Shown here one piece after another: positions 43,363 through 54,008 of a DNA stretch of 64,000 nucleotides; the stretch's first letter is position 1, and each line of letters starts with the position of its first letter. The stretch is from Nevskia sp. Its GTDB lineage: Bacteria > Pseudomonadota > Gammaproteobacteria > Nevskiales > Nevskiaceae. The notes beneath the pieces were generated by a model, which did no database searches, was not told where the DNA came from, and worked only from the letters and a program-made list of their open reading frames with translations. The stretch lies in NCBI RefSeq assembly GCF_021732705.1, contig NZ_JAKFUM010000003.1:186001-250000 (forward strand), written 5' to 3'. The translations under genes were made by a program, and so were the position numbers.

Positions 43363-44577
43363 ATGGATCTGAAAAGCGGTGTGCCGTTCTGGCAGATCAA
43401 GAACGGCTTGCTGCACGCGTTTCCGCGCCTGGTCGAGCCGGTTCGCTGCGATGTCCTCGTGGTGGGTGCCGGCATCACTGGCGCGCTGATCGGCGATCAC
43501 CTCGCGCGGGCCGGGATGACGGTGTGCGTGATCGATCAGCGCGAAGCGGGCTGGGGCAGTACCTCGGCAAGCACGGCCCTGCTGCAGTACGAGATCGACA
43601 CCGAGATGCAGGCGCTGGCCAAGCGCTACGGCGAGGCGGATGCGGTGCTGGCCTACAAGGCGTGCGAGCAGGCCATCGGCAGCCTGCGGAAGATCGCGAA
43701 GTCACTGCGCGGCGTCGACTTCCAGTCGATGCAGAGTCTCTATTACGCAAGCCGCTGGTTCCACAAGACGCGTGTCGAGCGGGAGGGCGCCCTGCGGCTG
43801 GCGAATGGCTTCAGGCTCGAAGTGCTCGACCGCGCCGCGATGACCGCCCGCTTCGGCATCGATGCGCCGAGCGCCTTGCTGACGCCGGTGGCCGCGGAAA
43901 CCGATCCGTATCAGCTCGCGCATCGCCTGCTCGGCCGGATCGAGACGCACGGTGGCCACGTGCACGCGCGAACCGCGCTGAAGACCTTCACGACCGCGCG
44001 CGCGGAAGTTCGCGCCGAAACCGAGGACGGCATCACGATCCGCTGCAAGCAGCTGATCCTCGCTGCCGGCTATGAAAGCCAGACCTGGCTACGACAGCGC
44101 GTTGCCGCGAATCGCAGCAGCTATGCCTTCGTCAGCGAGCCGATGCCGGGCCAGCTCGGCATGCTCAAGAACACGCTGGTCTGGGAATCCGCGCGGCCCT
44201 ATCTGTACCTGCGGCGCACCGCCGACGAACGCCTGCTCGTCGGTGGCGAGGACGACCACTACGACATTCCGTTGCGGCGCGATGCCCGCGTCGCCGCCAA
44301 GGCCGACACGCTGCGCACTCGCGTGTCGCGCCTGTTTCCGCAGTTGCCGCTGCGGATCGCGTTCGCGTGGGCCGGCACCTTCGCCGAGACCGAGGACGGA
44401 CTGCCGTGCTTCGGTCCGCACGAGCAGCACGGGCCGCGCGTCCACTTCGCCATGGCGTATGGCGGCAACGGCATCACCTACAGCCTGATCGGTGCCGAAC
44501 TGCTGCGCGATGCCTTGCTGGGCAAGACGCATCCCTGCGCCGAGCTGTTCAGTTTCGCGCGCCTGACGCGGCGCTGA
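43363..44577 (+). CDS. FAD-dependent oxidoreductase (DAO family)
   Basis: A 404-residue flavoprotein of the D-amino-acid oxidase/glycine oxidase group. The dinucleotide fold is CDVLVVGAGITGALIGDHLARAG with the Glu/Asp-type acceptor at VCVIDQ. The C-terminal region has RLLVGGEDDHYD and MAYGGNGITYSLIGAEL, the usual second FAD contact. ATG 43363 is the first good start with homology nearby. Substrate unknown; neighbours give no hint. It is convergent with fadI. Confidence 0.88.
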   Translation: MDLKSGVPFWQIKNGLLHAFPRLVEPVRCDVLVVGAGITGALIGDHLARAGMTVCVIDQREAGWGSTSASTALLQYEIDTEMQALAKRYGEADAVLAYKACEQAIGSLRKIAKSLRGVDFQSMQSLYYASRWFHKTRVEREGALRLANGFRLEVLDRAAMTARFGIDAPSALLTPVAAETDPYQLAHRLLGRIETHGGHVHARTALKTFTTARAEVRAETEDGITIRCKQLILAAGYESQTWLRQRVAANRSSYAFVSEPMPGQLGMLKNTLVWESARPYLYLRRTADERLLVGGEDDHYDIPLRRDARVAAKADTLRTRVSRLFPQLPLRIAFAWAGTFAETEDGLPCFGPHEQHGPRVHFAMAYGGNGITYSLIGAELLRDALLGKTHPCAELFSFARLTRR

Positions 44578-44582
44578 GCGAC

Positions 44583-44605
44583 GGCACGGTGCGGGTCACC
44601 GTGCC
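44583..44605. terminator. Hairpin between convergent oxidoreductase and thiolase genes
   Basis: GGCACGGTG and CACCGTGCC pair perfectly around a 5-nt loop in the 36-bp convergent gap. There is no T-tract; it may still act as a bidirectional terminator. Confidence 0.45.
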
Positions 44606-44613
44606 GGTCCCGC

Positions 44614-45894
44614 TCAGCCTTCCAGAATCGCCGTCACGCCCATGCCGCCGGCGGTGCAAATCGAGATCAGGCCGCGACCGCCGCCGTTCTCGCTGATGAT
44701 CTTGGCGAGCGTGGCGACGATGCGCGCGCCGGTCGCGGCGAACGGATGACCGAGGCCCAGCGAGCTGCCGCGGATGTTCATGCGCGAACGGTCGATGCTG
44801 CCGAGCGGCTTGTCCAGACCCAGACGCTCCTTGCAGAACTTCGGGTCTTCCCAGGCCTTCAAGGTGCACAGCACCTGGGCGGCGAAGGCTTCGTGGATTT
44901 CATAGAAGTCGAAGTCCTGAAGCTTCAGGCCCATGCGCGCCAGCATTCGCGGCACGGCGAACGCCGGGGCGATCAGCAGGCCATCCTTGCGGCCGGCCGC
45001 GAAATCCACCGCGGCGGTCTCAAAGGCCGTCAAGTACGCCAGCGGCTTGTGACCGTGGGCTTTGGCCCAGTCGTCCGAGGCCAGCAGCACGGCGGCGGCG
45101 CCATCGGTCAGCGGCGTCGAGTTGCCGGCCGTCAGCGTGCCGTTGGCCTTGTCGAACGCCGGCTTCAGCGTCGCCAGCTTGGCCAGCGTGGTGTCGCCGC
45201 GCAGGTTGTTGTCGCGCGACAACCCGGCATACGGCACGACCAGATCGCCGAAGAAGCCAGAGTCGTACGCCAAGGCCGCCTTCTGGTGCGATTCCAGCGC
45301 CAGCTGATCCTGATCGGCGCGCGGAATGCCCCACTGCTTGGCCATCAGCTCGCAGTGCGCGCCCATGCTCAGGCGGGTGCGCGGCTCGTTGTTGCCGGGG
45401 ATCAGCGGCACCAGATCCTTCGGCCGGAACTTCGAGAACGCGGCCAGTCGCTGACCGGCGGTCTTGGCGCGATTGGCTTCGAGCAGGATCTTGCGCAGGC
45501 CTTCGCCGACGCCGATCGGCGCGTCCGACGCGGTATCGACACCGGCGCCGATGCCCGATTCGATCTGGCCGAGGGCGATCTTCGAGCCGACCGTCATCAC
45601 CGTTTCCAGCGACGTGCCGCAGGCCTGCTGCAGGTCATAGGCCGGGGTTTCCGGCGACAGGCCGGACGACAGCACGCATTCGCGGGTCAGGTTGAAGTCG
45701 CGCGAGTGCTTGAGCACGGCACCGGCCGCGACTTCGCCGAGGCGCTCGCCGTGCAGCTGGTACTTGTCGACCACCGCCTTCAGGGTGGCGGTCAGCATGT
45801 CCGAGTTGCTGCGCGTGGCGTAGGCGCCGTTCGAGCGGGCGAACGGAATGCGGGCGCCGCCAAGAATGGCGACCTTGCGGCCGTAGGGTTTCAT
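44614..45894 (-). CDS. fadI: Acetyl-CoA acyltransferase (FadI-type thiolase)
   Basis: A 426-residue thiolase of the FadI group, which cleaves 3-ketoacyl-CoA in fatty-acid oxidation. The nucleophile is C92 in QQACGTSLE; the other catalytic parts are EIHEAFAA, LGHPFAATGAR and CTAGGMG. The insert around 165-185 (FRPKDLVPLIPG) is characteristic of FadI rather than FadA. ATG 45894 has GGAGA 8 nt upstream; the longer frame would begin at TTG. No fadJ lies next to it in the window. Confidence 0.9.
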   Translation of the reverse strand: MKPYGRKVAILGGARIPFARSNGAYATRSNSDMLTATLKAVVDKYQLHGERLGEVAAGAVLKHSRDFNLTRECVLSSGLSPETPAYDLQQACGTSLETVMTVGSKIALGQIESGIGAGVDTASDAPIGVGEGLRKILLEANRAKTAGQRLAAFSKFRPKDLVPLIPGNNEPRTRLSMGAHCELMAKQWGIPRADQDQLALESHQKAALAYDSGFFGDLVVPYAGLSRDNNLRGDTTLAKLATLKPAFDKANGTLTAGNSTPLTDGAAAVLLASDDWAKAHGHKPLAYLTAFETAAVDFAAGRKDGLLIAPAFAVPRMLARMGLKLQDFDFYEIHEAFAAQVLCTLKAWEDPKFCKERLGLDKPLGSIDRSRMNIRGSSLGLGHPFAATGARIVATLAKIISENGGGRGLISICTAGGMGVTAILEG

Positions 45895-45988
45895 TGACGA
45901 ATTCTCCAAGCGAGGCGGTGCTGCAGGGCAGCAGGCAGGATAGTCAGCATATTGCGGTGCACCATTCTAGCGCGACCCTCCGCTTTGT

Positions 45989-47275
45989 TTACAACTGTTT
46001 ACTGACTCCCGGACGGCCAGTCGCAGCCCGGCAGTCGAGCGCGAACGCGATCGCGATCGGCAGGAATTGCGCGACGACCGCCCAGACCGGCAGCACGTAG
46101 CGAATCGGATCGTGGGCGTAGGCGAACGTCAGCGTGGCAGCGGCGGTCCAGGCCGTGCGGCTGGGACGAAGTGCCGCAAACGGCAGGCTCCACAGCAGGT
46201 ACCAGGGATTGATGGTCGGCGCACAAACGAGAAGCGCGGCGAAGATCAGGTCGAGGCGCGGCCCGTCTTCGCGCGCCCAGCGCTGCTGGCGGACGAGCAG
46301 CAGCAGGGCGATGAGCCCGAAGCTCAGCGCCATCGCCTTGCGGGCATCGGCGTCGCCGAGCGCGGCGGACGCCAGCCCGAACAGCGCCGGATTGTAGACC
46401 CAGAGCTGGGCGAACACGCGGAGGCCGGCGAAGTCGGTCGCACCATCCAGAAACGGCAGGTAGGCGACGAGCGTGGCCAGCGGTGCCGCCAGCCAGGCCA
46501 GCGGCGGGAGCCCCCAGAGCAGGAGCGGCAATGCGACGACGGCGTTGATCTTCGCCGCCACCGCAAGTCCAGCGGCGACGCCGCAGCCGACCGCGGCGTG
46601 GCGGTTCGGCCTGCCGCGTGCCCAGAGTGCCGCGACCAGCAGCATCGCCATCACCCCGTCCGGATGCGCCGTGTAGGCGATTTCCTTGACCACCAGCGGA
46701 CACAGGCCGTACAGCCAGGCGCCGCGCCGGGCACCGAGTTGCCAGAGCAGGACGAGCATGCCGAGGTCGATCAGCGACAGCAGCGACTTCAGCGGCCAGA
46801 GCTGGCCCGGCGCGATCAGATGACTGATGCCGAACAGCGCCTGCAGCACCGGGCCGTAGATGGTCGGCACGTCCGGATTGTTGACGCCGCTCAGCAGGTC
46901 CTCGGCGTACTGCGGCAGCGAGGTGTCGCCGAAGCTGGCCGCCGGCGGCACCCCGTACGGCGTGCCGTGTTCGATCAGCCGGAAACCGTCCCACAGATAA
47001 CGGTAGTGATCGTCCTCGAGAATCGGCGCGCCGACGATGCCGAGCAGGCGAAGCGTGGCAGCCGCGGCCAGCAGCAGCGGCAGGTCCGACCGTGACCACG
47101 CCGCGTCGCGCGTGGCGGCGATCAGCACGGCCATGCCGGGTACGGCGACCAGCCACAAATGCATCGGGCTGACGCCATCGCCGAGGCTCGCCCAGGTCCA
47201 GCTGAGGCAGCCGCCGAACAGGGCGGCGACCGCAAGCGCCATCGGCCGGTTCAGTGCCGCGGCCGAGCCGACCAC
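45989..47275 (-). CDS. Integral membrane glycosyltransferase (GT-C / GT87-like)
   Basis: A 428-residue membrane protein with ~10-12 hydrophobic helices. EDDHYRYLWDG (~87-97), just after helix 2-3, is a typical GT-C acidic motif in the first large loop. Such enzymes transfer sugars from polyprenyl-phosphate donors. The start may be GTG 47275 or ATG 47242. It closes a minus-strand cluster with a GT2 glycosyltransferase, suggesting that the GT2 enzyme makes the lipid-linked sugar it uses (inference). Confidence 0.75.
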   Translation of the reverse strand: MVGSAAALNRPMALAVAALFGGCLSWTWASLGDGVSPMHLWLVAVPGMAVLIAATRDAAWSRSDLPLLLAAAATLRLLGIVGAPILEDDHYRYLWDGFRLIEHGTPYGVPPAASFGDTSLPQYAEDLLSGVNNPDVPTIYGPVLQALFGISHLIAPGQLWPLKSLLSLIDLGMLVLLWQLGARRGAWLYGLCPLVVKEIAYTAHPDGVMAMLLVAALWARGRPNRHAAVGCGVAAGLAVAAKINAVVALPLLLWGLPPLAWLAAPLATLVAYLPFLDGATDFAGLRVFAQLWVYNPALFGLASAALGDADARKAMALSFGLIALLLLVRQQRWAREDGPRLDLIFAALLVCAPTINPWYLLWSLPFAALRPSRTAWTAAATLTFAYAHDPIRYVLPVWAVVAQFLPIAIAFALDCRAATGRPGVSKQL

Positions 47276-47298
47276 GCCCGATCAGCGCACGGCGGAGG

Positions 47299-47670
47299 TC
47301 AGAGCCGGAAGCGGCGCTTCAGGTAGACCTCGACCATCGCGCGCTCCTTCTTGTCGAGCTTCGCCATCAGGTCCGGTTCCGACATGACCCGGCCCGCCAG
47401 CTTGGCGTTGAGCGGCTCGCTGCCGAGCTCGCAACCCTCGCAGCCGAGCTTGGCCGAGTAGATTTCCCGGCCCAGCAGGTACCTCTGCTCGTCGTTCAGC
47501 GACTGGCTGCTGGAAAGGTTGAAGTTTTGGTTATGGGTGCCGAACACGCCGGCGTTGTCGCCGTAGCCGCCGCTGCCACTACCCGACGCGAGCACAGCGA
47601 CGGGATGGACCAGCGACAGCGTCATCAGCGACAGGAAGACGGCATGGAGGCGAGTTTTCAGTGCGTTCAT
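47299..47670 (-). CDS. Small secreted protein with a CxxC motif
   Basis: A 123-residue protein with a signal peptide (~1-28, ending near VLASG). The mature part begins with a Gly/Ser-rich stretch, then SLNDEQRYLLGREIYSAKLGCEGCEL, where CEGC lacks the His of a heme-binding CxxCH. The C-terminus is charged and helical. Possibly a degenerate cytochrome-c-like domain or a metal-binding protein; I do not recognise it. Its start overlaps the stop of the GT2 gene (ATGA), so it belongs to this operon. Confidence 0.75.
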   Translation of the reverse strand: MNALKTRLHAVFLSLMTLSLVHPVAVLASGSGSGGYGDNAGVFGTHNQNFNLSSSQSLNDEQRYLLGREIYSAKLGCEGCELGSEPLNAKLAGRVMSEPDLMAKLDKKERAMVEVYLKRRFRL

Positions 47671-48479
47671 CGGAGGCTGCTCCGGGCGGGTGGGACTGCG
47701 GAAGCGGGAGTGGGGGCGCGACGATCGCGCCGATCTGCCAGCCAGAGCCGGCCGATCATGGAAAAGATGCCGATCGCCGCGCCGATGACGCCGCGAACCG
47801 TGCCGCTGATCTTCGAGTGGCCGATGCGGGCGCGAACCGCCACCGGCACTTCGGCCACGCGAAATCCGGCCCGGAACGCCTTGATCTGCATTTCGACGGT
47901 CCAGCCGTATGCCGTGTCGCGCATTGCCAGGGCCTGCAGCCGGTCGACGCGGATGGCGCGGAACGGGCCGAGATCGTGCACCGGCACGCGCCACAGCAAG
48001 CGGATCAGGGAGGTCGCCAGGCGGTTGCCCAAGCGCTGCGGCAGGCTCATGGCGGCCGGATCAGGGTGCGGCCGTGTACCGATGACCAGCTCCGCCGCCC
48101 CTGCGACCTTGTCCAGCATCGGTGCCAGCAGGGCCGGCAGATCGTCCAGATCGACCGAGGCGTCGCCATCGATGAACACGATCGTGCCGCGATCGCCGGC
48201 CGCGGCAATGCCCGCCAGACAGGCGGCCCCGTAGCCACGGCGCGCTTCGAAAACGGTATCGGCGCCTGCGGCTTCGGCAAGCGCGGCCGTGCCGTCGGAC
48301 GAGGCGTTGTCGACCACGATGATCCGGTCGAATGCCAACCCGTCCGCCGCCCGTGCGGCACGAGCCGCGGAGACCACTTGGCCGATGGCCGGTGCTTCGT
48401 TGTGCGCCGGGATGATCGCGATCAGCGGCCGGAGGCGATCGAGCCTGCCAAGTGCGACGGGCAGGGCCTCAGCGGGCAT
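47667..48479 (-). CDS. Family 2 glycosyltransferase
   Basis: A 270-residue GT2 enzyme of the dolichyl/polyprenyl-phosphate-sugar synthase kind. IAIIPAHNEAPAIGQV at the N-terminus, IIVVDNASSDGTA, and the DxD-like IDGDASVD are present. A C-terminal hydrophobic stretch (VIGAAIGIFSMIGRLWL) may contact the membrane. The ATG at 48479 overlaps the end of the DUF547 gene by 11 nt. Confidence 0.88.
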   Translation of the reverse strand: MPAEALPVALGRLDRLRPLIAIIPAHNEAPAIGQVVSAARAARAADGLAFDRIIVVDNASSDGTAALAEAAGADTVFEARRGYGAACLAGIAAAGDRGTIVFIDGDASVDLDDLPALLAPMLDKVAGAAELVIGTRPHPDPAAMSLPQRLGNRLATSLIRLLWRVPVHDLGPFRAIRVDRLQALAMRDTAYGWTVEMQIKAFRAGFRVAEVPVAVRARIGHSKISGTVRGVIGAAIGIFSMIGRLWLADRRDRRAPTPASAVPPARSSLR

Positions 48480-49269
48480 CGTTGAGCGCCCAGTCGTAGT
48501 CGAGGAAGTCGAGCTTGTAGCGGCCGCTGCGGATGGCCGTCTGGCCTTCCGGCGTGGTGGCAAGAACGGCTGCGTGGCGCGCGAACAGCGTCTTCAGCGA
48601 ATCGTAGCCGCGATGGCCCTGTTCGAAATCGCTGCCGTACCAGTCGAAGATCTTCGACACTTCGAGCCGACCGCTGGCAGCGACATAACGATTGCGCGTC
48701 GAATCGGCGAGGAAGCCGCTCAGTGCGGTATCGAGCTGTCGATCGAGATCGCGTCCGACGAAGGCCTGACGCGCCAGTGCCGGGCAGCCGACCGAAGCGC
48801 AGTTGACCGCCGCGTGGATGCGCGGATCGTCGAACACGCCCGGCTTGCGGATCATGCCGTGCTCGATCTGATCGAGGCTGATGGTCTTGCCGAGCAGCGG
48901 AATGAAGGCTTTCTTCCAGGGGCTGGACAACAGCGAACCCAGATCCTTGATCGACTTCAGGCGCGGATAGGTTTCAAGGATCAGCGCCACGGTATGGGCG
49001 TTGTAGGCGTTGATCAGGAAAGCCAGCTGTTCGGGCTTCGGCCAGCGTCCGTACTCCGCCGGTGAAACGGCAGCGAGGCTGTCCAGGTAGGCCTTGAGCG
49101 CGGGACGATCGGAGGCAAAGCCGGCGTAGCGCACGGCCGTGGCCTGACCCGGGCGGATCTCGACGACATTCCGCTGCAGCAGCTTCGTCCAGGCATCGTG
49201 AGACGAATCGAATGCGAAGCTCGCCATCGGCAGTGACATCAGCAGCAGGACCAGCAGGTGTCGGATCAT
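48469..49269 (-). CDS. DUF547 family secreted protein
   Basis: A 266-residue protein with a signal peptide (MIRHLLVLLLMSLPMASFA). The DUF547 domain has AFLINAYNAHTVALIL, LDQIEHGMIR, DPRIHAAVNCASVGCPAL and the C-terminal YDSLKTLFARHA. DUF547 is predicted to be a cysteine-peptidase-like fold (NCASVGCP, with H in IHAA). It is the first gene of the operon DUF547, GT2, small CxxC protein, GT-C. A role in cell-envelope polysaccharide or lipid handling is inference. Confidence 0.88.
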   Translation of the reverse strand: MIRHLLVLLLMSLPMASFAFDSSHDAWTKLLQRNVVEIRPGQATAVRYAGFASDRPALKAYLDSLAAVSPAEYGRWPKPEQLAFLINAYNAHTVALILETYPRLKSIKDLGSLLSSPWKKAFIPLLGKTISLDQIEHGMIRKPGVFDDPRIHAAVNCASVGCPALARQAFVGRDLDRQLDTALSGFLADSTRNRYVAASGRLEVSKIFDWYGSDFEQGHRGYDSLKTLFARHAAVLATTPEGQTAIRSGRYKLDFLDYDWALNDAR

Positions 49270-49448
49270 CAGGTCGTCCGCAAGGCAGTTCGGGAGTGGC
49301 GCGCGCTGTTGGAGCACGGGCGTCCCTGCAGCCTGACCAGACTACGTGCGCCACTGCGCAGCCGACAGGTTCAAGCGTTCAGGCCTTGTGTCGGATCGTC
49401 TTGAAGCTTGGATGACAGCGCATGCGGCGCGAGCCCGGTCGCGATCGC

Positions 49449-50855
49449 TCAGAACCGGTAGCCGTAGCTCAGGGACGGATTGATCTGTCGGTTGCGCACT
49501 TCGATCGCCGGCACGCTGTTGACGTTGCCGCCCGGGTTGCGGACCGCCGGCGTGAAGCCGTAGCTCAGGCCAAGGCCGAGGTCGTGCGCCTGCGCCAGCC
49601 GCCAGACCAGGGTCGACGTCAGGTGGTTGCGGGTGGTGGTCGAAAACACGGCGTTCAGCGCGCTGCTGTCCTGCAGCTGCTGGAACGCGTGCGAGCCGCC
49701 GACGCGCAGCGTCCACGCCGGCCGGAACTGCCACTCCGCACCGACGGCCAGCGTGGTGATGTCGCGGAACCCAGTCGGCAGGCTGACCCGCAGGTCGCCG
49801 CCGCTGTCGGCCGCGAACGTCACCACGGTGTTGCCGAGCGACTGCGACCAGAACATGTGGCGCAGGTCGGCGATCACGCTGAACGTCGGCGCCAGCTGGT
49901 GCGACACGCCGATCAGCCAGCCATCCGGGAACTGCAGTTCCGGCAGCTGGCCGCGGCCGGCAAGCGCAATCTGGTTGTTGCTGCCATCGATCGCGGTGAC
50001 GGTGCCGCGGCCCTTGTAGTTGCCGAGCCGCGTGCGGAATTCGTAGCCGATCGCGACCGAGGTCGACGGCAGCGGCTGCCAGGTGACGCCGATCCGGCCG
50101 CCGATGCCCTGCGTGGCCAGTTCCGATGCCAGATAGTTGTTGCGCACGAAGTCGAAATGCGCGCCGGACAGGTTCGGGATGCCGGCCAGCACCGGCACCA
50201 GGCTGCCGGTCGCGCGGCCGGACTGGATCAGCCCGCCGATCTGCTGCACGTCGAGCAGGCTGGCGAGGTTGGCCGAACCGTTGACGTAATCGAGGCTGGC
50301 ACCGACGCGCCACTGCGGGTGCGGCCGCCATGCCACGGCGAACGGCACGCGCAGCAGGCCGACGCGCGACGAGATGCGCAGCCCGGTCGCGACATTGTTG
50401 GTGGTGGTTCGCGACAGGAAGCTGTCACGGCCGAACTCGATGCCGAAGCCGCCGGCCGCGATCAGGCCGGTGCCGAACGCCCAGTTGCCGCGGCGGAGCG
50501 CGAACGCGATTTCCGGCAGATCGTACGGGCCGCGATTGGCGCCGAGCCCCTGATTGCGGATGCCCTCGCCGGTGGCGGTGTTGATCACCTCGATCCGGGC
50601 CTGGATTTCGGTGAACTGGAACTGGAACGCGTGATCGCCGTCGATCGACAGCAGTTCGGCCGGATTCAGCAGACTGGCTGCCGCGCCTGTGGCATGGGCG
50701 ACGCCCCCGCCGGCAAAGCCGCGCGATGCCGGGCCGAAACCCTCGACCCGCGCCAGTTCGGCGGCCTGCGCGGCCCAGGCGCCGCCCAGCAGCGCGGCGG
50801 CCGCGATCAAACGGAAGGAAACGGCGGCGCGGCGGATCAGCGGAATCGGGCGCAT
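49449..50855 (-). CDS. Outer membrane FadL/OmpP1-type transport protein
   Basis: A 468-residue outer-membrane protein. Signal peptide ~1-34 (ending AAQAAE). FGPASRGFAGGGVAHATGAAASLLNPAELL is the N-terminal plug region of FadL/OmpP1/TodX proteins (split here for length), followed by alternating beta-barrel strands and a terminal Phe. FadL proteins take up fatty acids or hydrocarbons. ATG 50855 is used since the longer frame would extend into the groE leader. The context with WS/DGAT and FadI fits a lipid-using organism. Confidence 0.88.
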   Translation of the reverse strand: MRPIPLIRRAAVSFRLIAAAALLGGAWAAQAAELARVEGFGPASRGFAGGGVAHATGAAASLLNPAELLSIDGDHAFQFQFTEIQARIEVINTATGEGIRNQGLGANRGPYDLPEIAFALRRGNWAFGTGLIAAGGFGIEFGRDSFLSRTTTNNVATGLRISSRVGLLRVPFAVAWRPHPQWRVGASLDYVNGSANLASLLDVQQIGGLIQSGRATGSLVPVLAGIPNLSGAHFDFVRNNYLASELATQGIGGRIGVTWQPLPSTSVAIGYEFRTRLGNYKGRGTVTAIDGSNNQIALAGRGQLPELQFPDGWLIGVSHQLAPTFSVIADLRHMFWSQSLGNTVVTFAADSGGDLRVSLPTGFRDITTLAVGAEWQFRPAWTLRVGGSHAFQQLQDSSALNAVFSTTTRNHLTSTLVWRLAQAHDLGLGLSYGFTPAVRNPGGNVNSVPAIEVRNRQINPSLSYGYRF

Positions 50856-51001
50856 GGCGGCAGGCGGCAGGAAGGTTGGAGAGTCTTGCAGCCGTTTCGC
50901 CGATTTGTCGCCCGACCATAGAACGGACCGCCCGCCTCGCCAGCGCCCATGCGCGGCTCGGCCCGGGAAGGTTCCCGCCGCGAAATTTCGTTCGCGACCC
51001 C

Positions 51002-51027
51002 CTTGAATCCCGAAAGACACCCCACAA
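51002..51027 (+). promoter_or_regulatory. Sigma-32-like promoter of groESL
   Basis: CTTGAAT (51002-51008) resembles the sigma-32 -35 box (CTTGAAA) and CCCCACAA (51020-51027) the -10 (CCCCATNT), 11-13 bp apart depending on the alignment. It lies just before the CIRCE element, so groESL may be under both sigma-32 and HrcA control. Confidence 0.5.
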
Positions 51028-51030
51028 GAA

Positions 51031-51057
51031 TTAGCAGCCTCCGGGGGAGAGTGCTAA
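51031..51057 (+). promoter_or_regulatory. CIRCE operator of groESL
   Basis: TTAGCAGCC, a 9-bp spacer and GAGTGCTAA. The right arm matches the HrcA operator consensus exactly; the left arm deviates at two bases (AGCC instead of ACTC). It is ~95 bp before groES and implies HrcA repression. Confidence 0.85.
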
Positions 51058-51150
51058 CAAATCTGCCGATCACGCCGTTGGTGACGACGCGGAACGCCCC
51101 CTCGGACTCGTCATCGAAGCCCCAAGCGAACCCAATAAAAGGAGATACAC

Positions 51151-51441
51151 ATGAGTCTGCGTCCCCTGCATGACCGCGTCATCGTCAAGCGTCTCGAAGA
51201 AGAAAAGAAGTCGGTGGGCGGCATCATCATCCCGGACAGCGCCGCCGAGAAGCCGCTGAAGGCTGAAGTCGTGGCCGTGGGCCCGGGCAAGGTCACCGAC
51301 GACGGCAAGACCCAGCCGCTCGGCGTGAAGGCTGGCGACATCATCCTGATCGGCAAGTACGCCGGCACGGAAGTGAAGGTCGACGGCGCGGACCTCGTGG
51401 TCCTGCGCGAAGACGACATTCTGGCCGTTTTCACCAAGTGA
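51151..51441 (+). CDS. groES: Co-chaperonin GroES
   Basis: A 96-residue GroES with the usual start ([16 protein letters not shown]), the mobile loop ([17 protein letters not shown]) and the C-terminal DILAVF. It caps GroEL. AAGGAGA lies 8 nt before ATG. groEL follows after 122 bp in the same operon. Confidence 0.97.
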   Translation: MSLRPLHDRVIVKRLEEEKKSVGGIIIPDSAAEKPLKAEVVAVGPGKVTDDGKTQPLGVKAGDIILIGKYAGTEVKVDGADLVVLREDDILAVFTK

Positions 51442-51455
51442 TCGTCCGGCAGTGA

Positions 51456-53204
<1,749 letters not shown>

Positions 53205-53237
53205 GTCACCCGCTTCCCAGCATCCTGAAGCCAGGAG

Positions 53238-53263
53238 AAGGCCCCGGAAACGGGGCCTTTTTC
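53238..53263 (+). terminator. Rho-independent terminator of groESL
   Basis: AAGGCCCCG and CGGGGCCTT pair around GAAA, followed by TTTTT. It is an extra-stable tetraloop hairpin and ends the groESL transcript. Confidence 0.9.
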
Positions 53264-53290
53264 GTTGTCGCGTGTCTGCTTGCGGAAGCC

Positions 53291-53695
53291 TCAGCGGCCA
53301 CTGGTCCAGTTCTCGACCGTCAAGCCGGGATAGCCGTCGAAGTCCGCCTCGTTGTTGGTTACCAGCACCGCGTTCGTGGCGATCGCGTGGGCGGCGATCA
53401 GGCGATCGAAGGCATTGCGGCGGCGGTCGGGCACCGCTGCCCGAAGGCGGCCGTAGGCTTCGGCGACGGCCAGATCGAGCGGCAGCACCGGGATCAGCGC
53501 GACCAGTTGCGACAAGACCCGTTCGTCCTGCTCGCGATGGCGGGATTGCATCTCGATGCCCGCGCGCAGTTCGGCATAAGTCACCAGCGACATCGCAACT
53601 TCGCCTTCGTGCAACGCTTCCAGGCGTTCGACCACTGCCACCGGTTGCCGCCGGATCAGGTAGATGCAGATGTTGGTGTCGAGCAGATGCAGCAC
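53291..53695 (-). CDS. vapC: VapC-type PIN-domain toxin ribonuclease
   Basis: A 134-residue PIN-domain nuclease. Acidic active-site residues are D6 (LLDTN), E42 (YAELRAG), D97 (AFDRLIAAH) and D118 (NEADFD). The start is GTG 53695, 13 nt after the VapB stop, which fits a coupled toxin-antitoxin operon. VapC toxins cleave tRNA or rRNA; the target here is unknown. Confidence 0.9.
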   Translation of the reverse strand: MLHLLDTNICIYLIRRQPVAVVERLEALHEGEVAMSLVTYAELRAGIEMQSRHREQDERVLSQLVALIPVLPLDLAVAEAYGRLRAAVPDRRRNAFDRLIAAHAIATNAVLVTNNEADFDGYPGLTVENWTSGR

Positions 53696-53708
53696 GGTGC
53701 GCCGCCGC

Positions 53709-53993
53709 TCAAGGTTTTACGCGGTATTCGCCCAGTGCCGGCGGCTCGTGAACCGTAAGGCCCCAGTCGCGATCCGGTTCATCGTGGAAATCGCGGCCGT
53801 CGGCCATGAAATCAGGGCTGAAGCCGGCCAGCACATTGCCGAGTCCAGCCAGTTTCTTCCGCTTGATCGGGCGGATCACCAGACTGTCGCCCACTCTTTC
53901 AATCTCGACATCCTGAGATGCCGAGACGATCGCCAGTTCCTTGGGTATCCGGACGGCGAGCGAATTGCCGCTCTGGAACACGCGCGTCTGCAT
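53709..53993 (-). CDS. vapB: VapB-type antitoxin (AbrB/MazE fold)
   Basis: A 94-residue antitoxin. The N-terminal SpoVT/AbrB-type DNA-binding domain (MQTRVFQSGNSLAVRIPKEL) is followed by a C-terminal toxin-binding tail (FSPDFMADGRDFHDEPDRDW). It should neutralise VapC and repress its own operon through the palindrome just upstream. ATG 53993 has GAGGTG 8 nt upstream; the longer frame would run through the operator. Confidence 0.9.
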   Translation of the reverse strand: MQTRVFQSGNSLAVRIPKELAIVSASQDVEIERVGDSLVIRPIKRKKLAGLGNVLAGFSPDFMADGRDFHDEPDRDWGLTVHEPPALGEYRVKP

Positions 53994-54008
53994 GGCTGCA
54001 CCTCGTTT

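Noticed and set aside
47299..47670. Small CEGC protein as a c-type cytochrome
   Set aside because: The heme-ligating His after CxxC is missing (CEGCE), so covalent heme binding is not expected.
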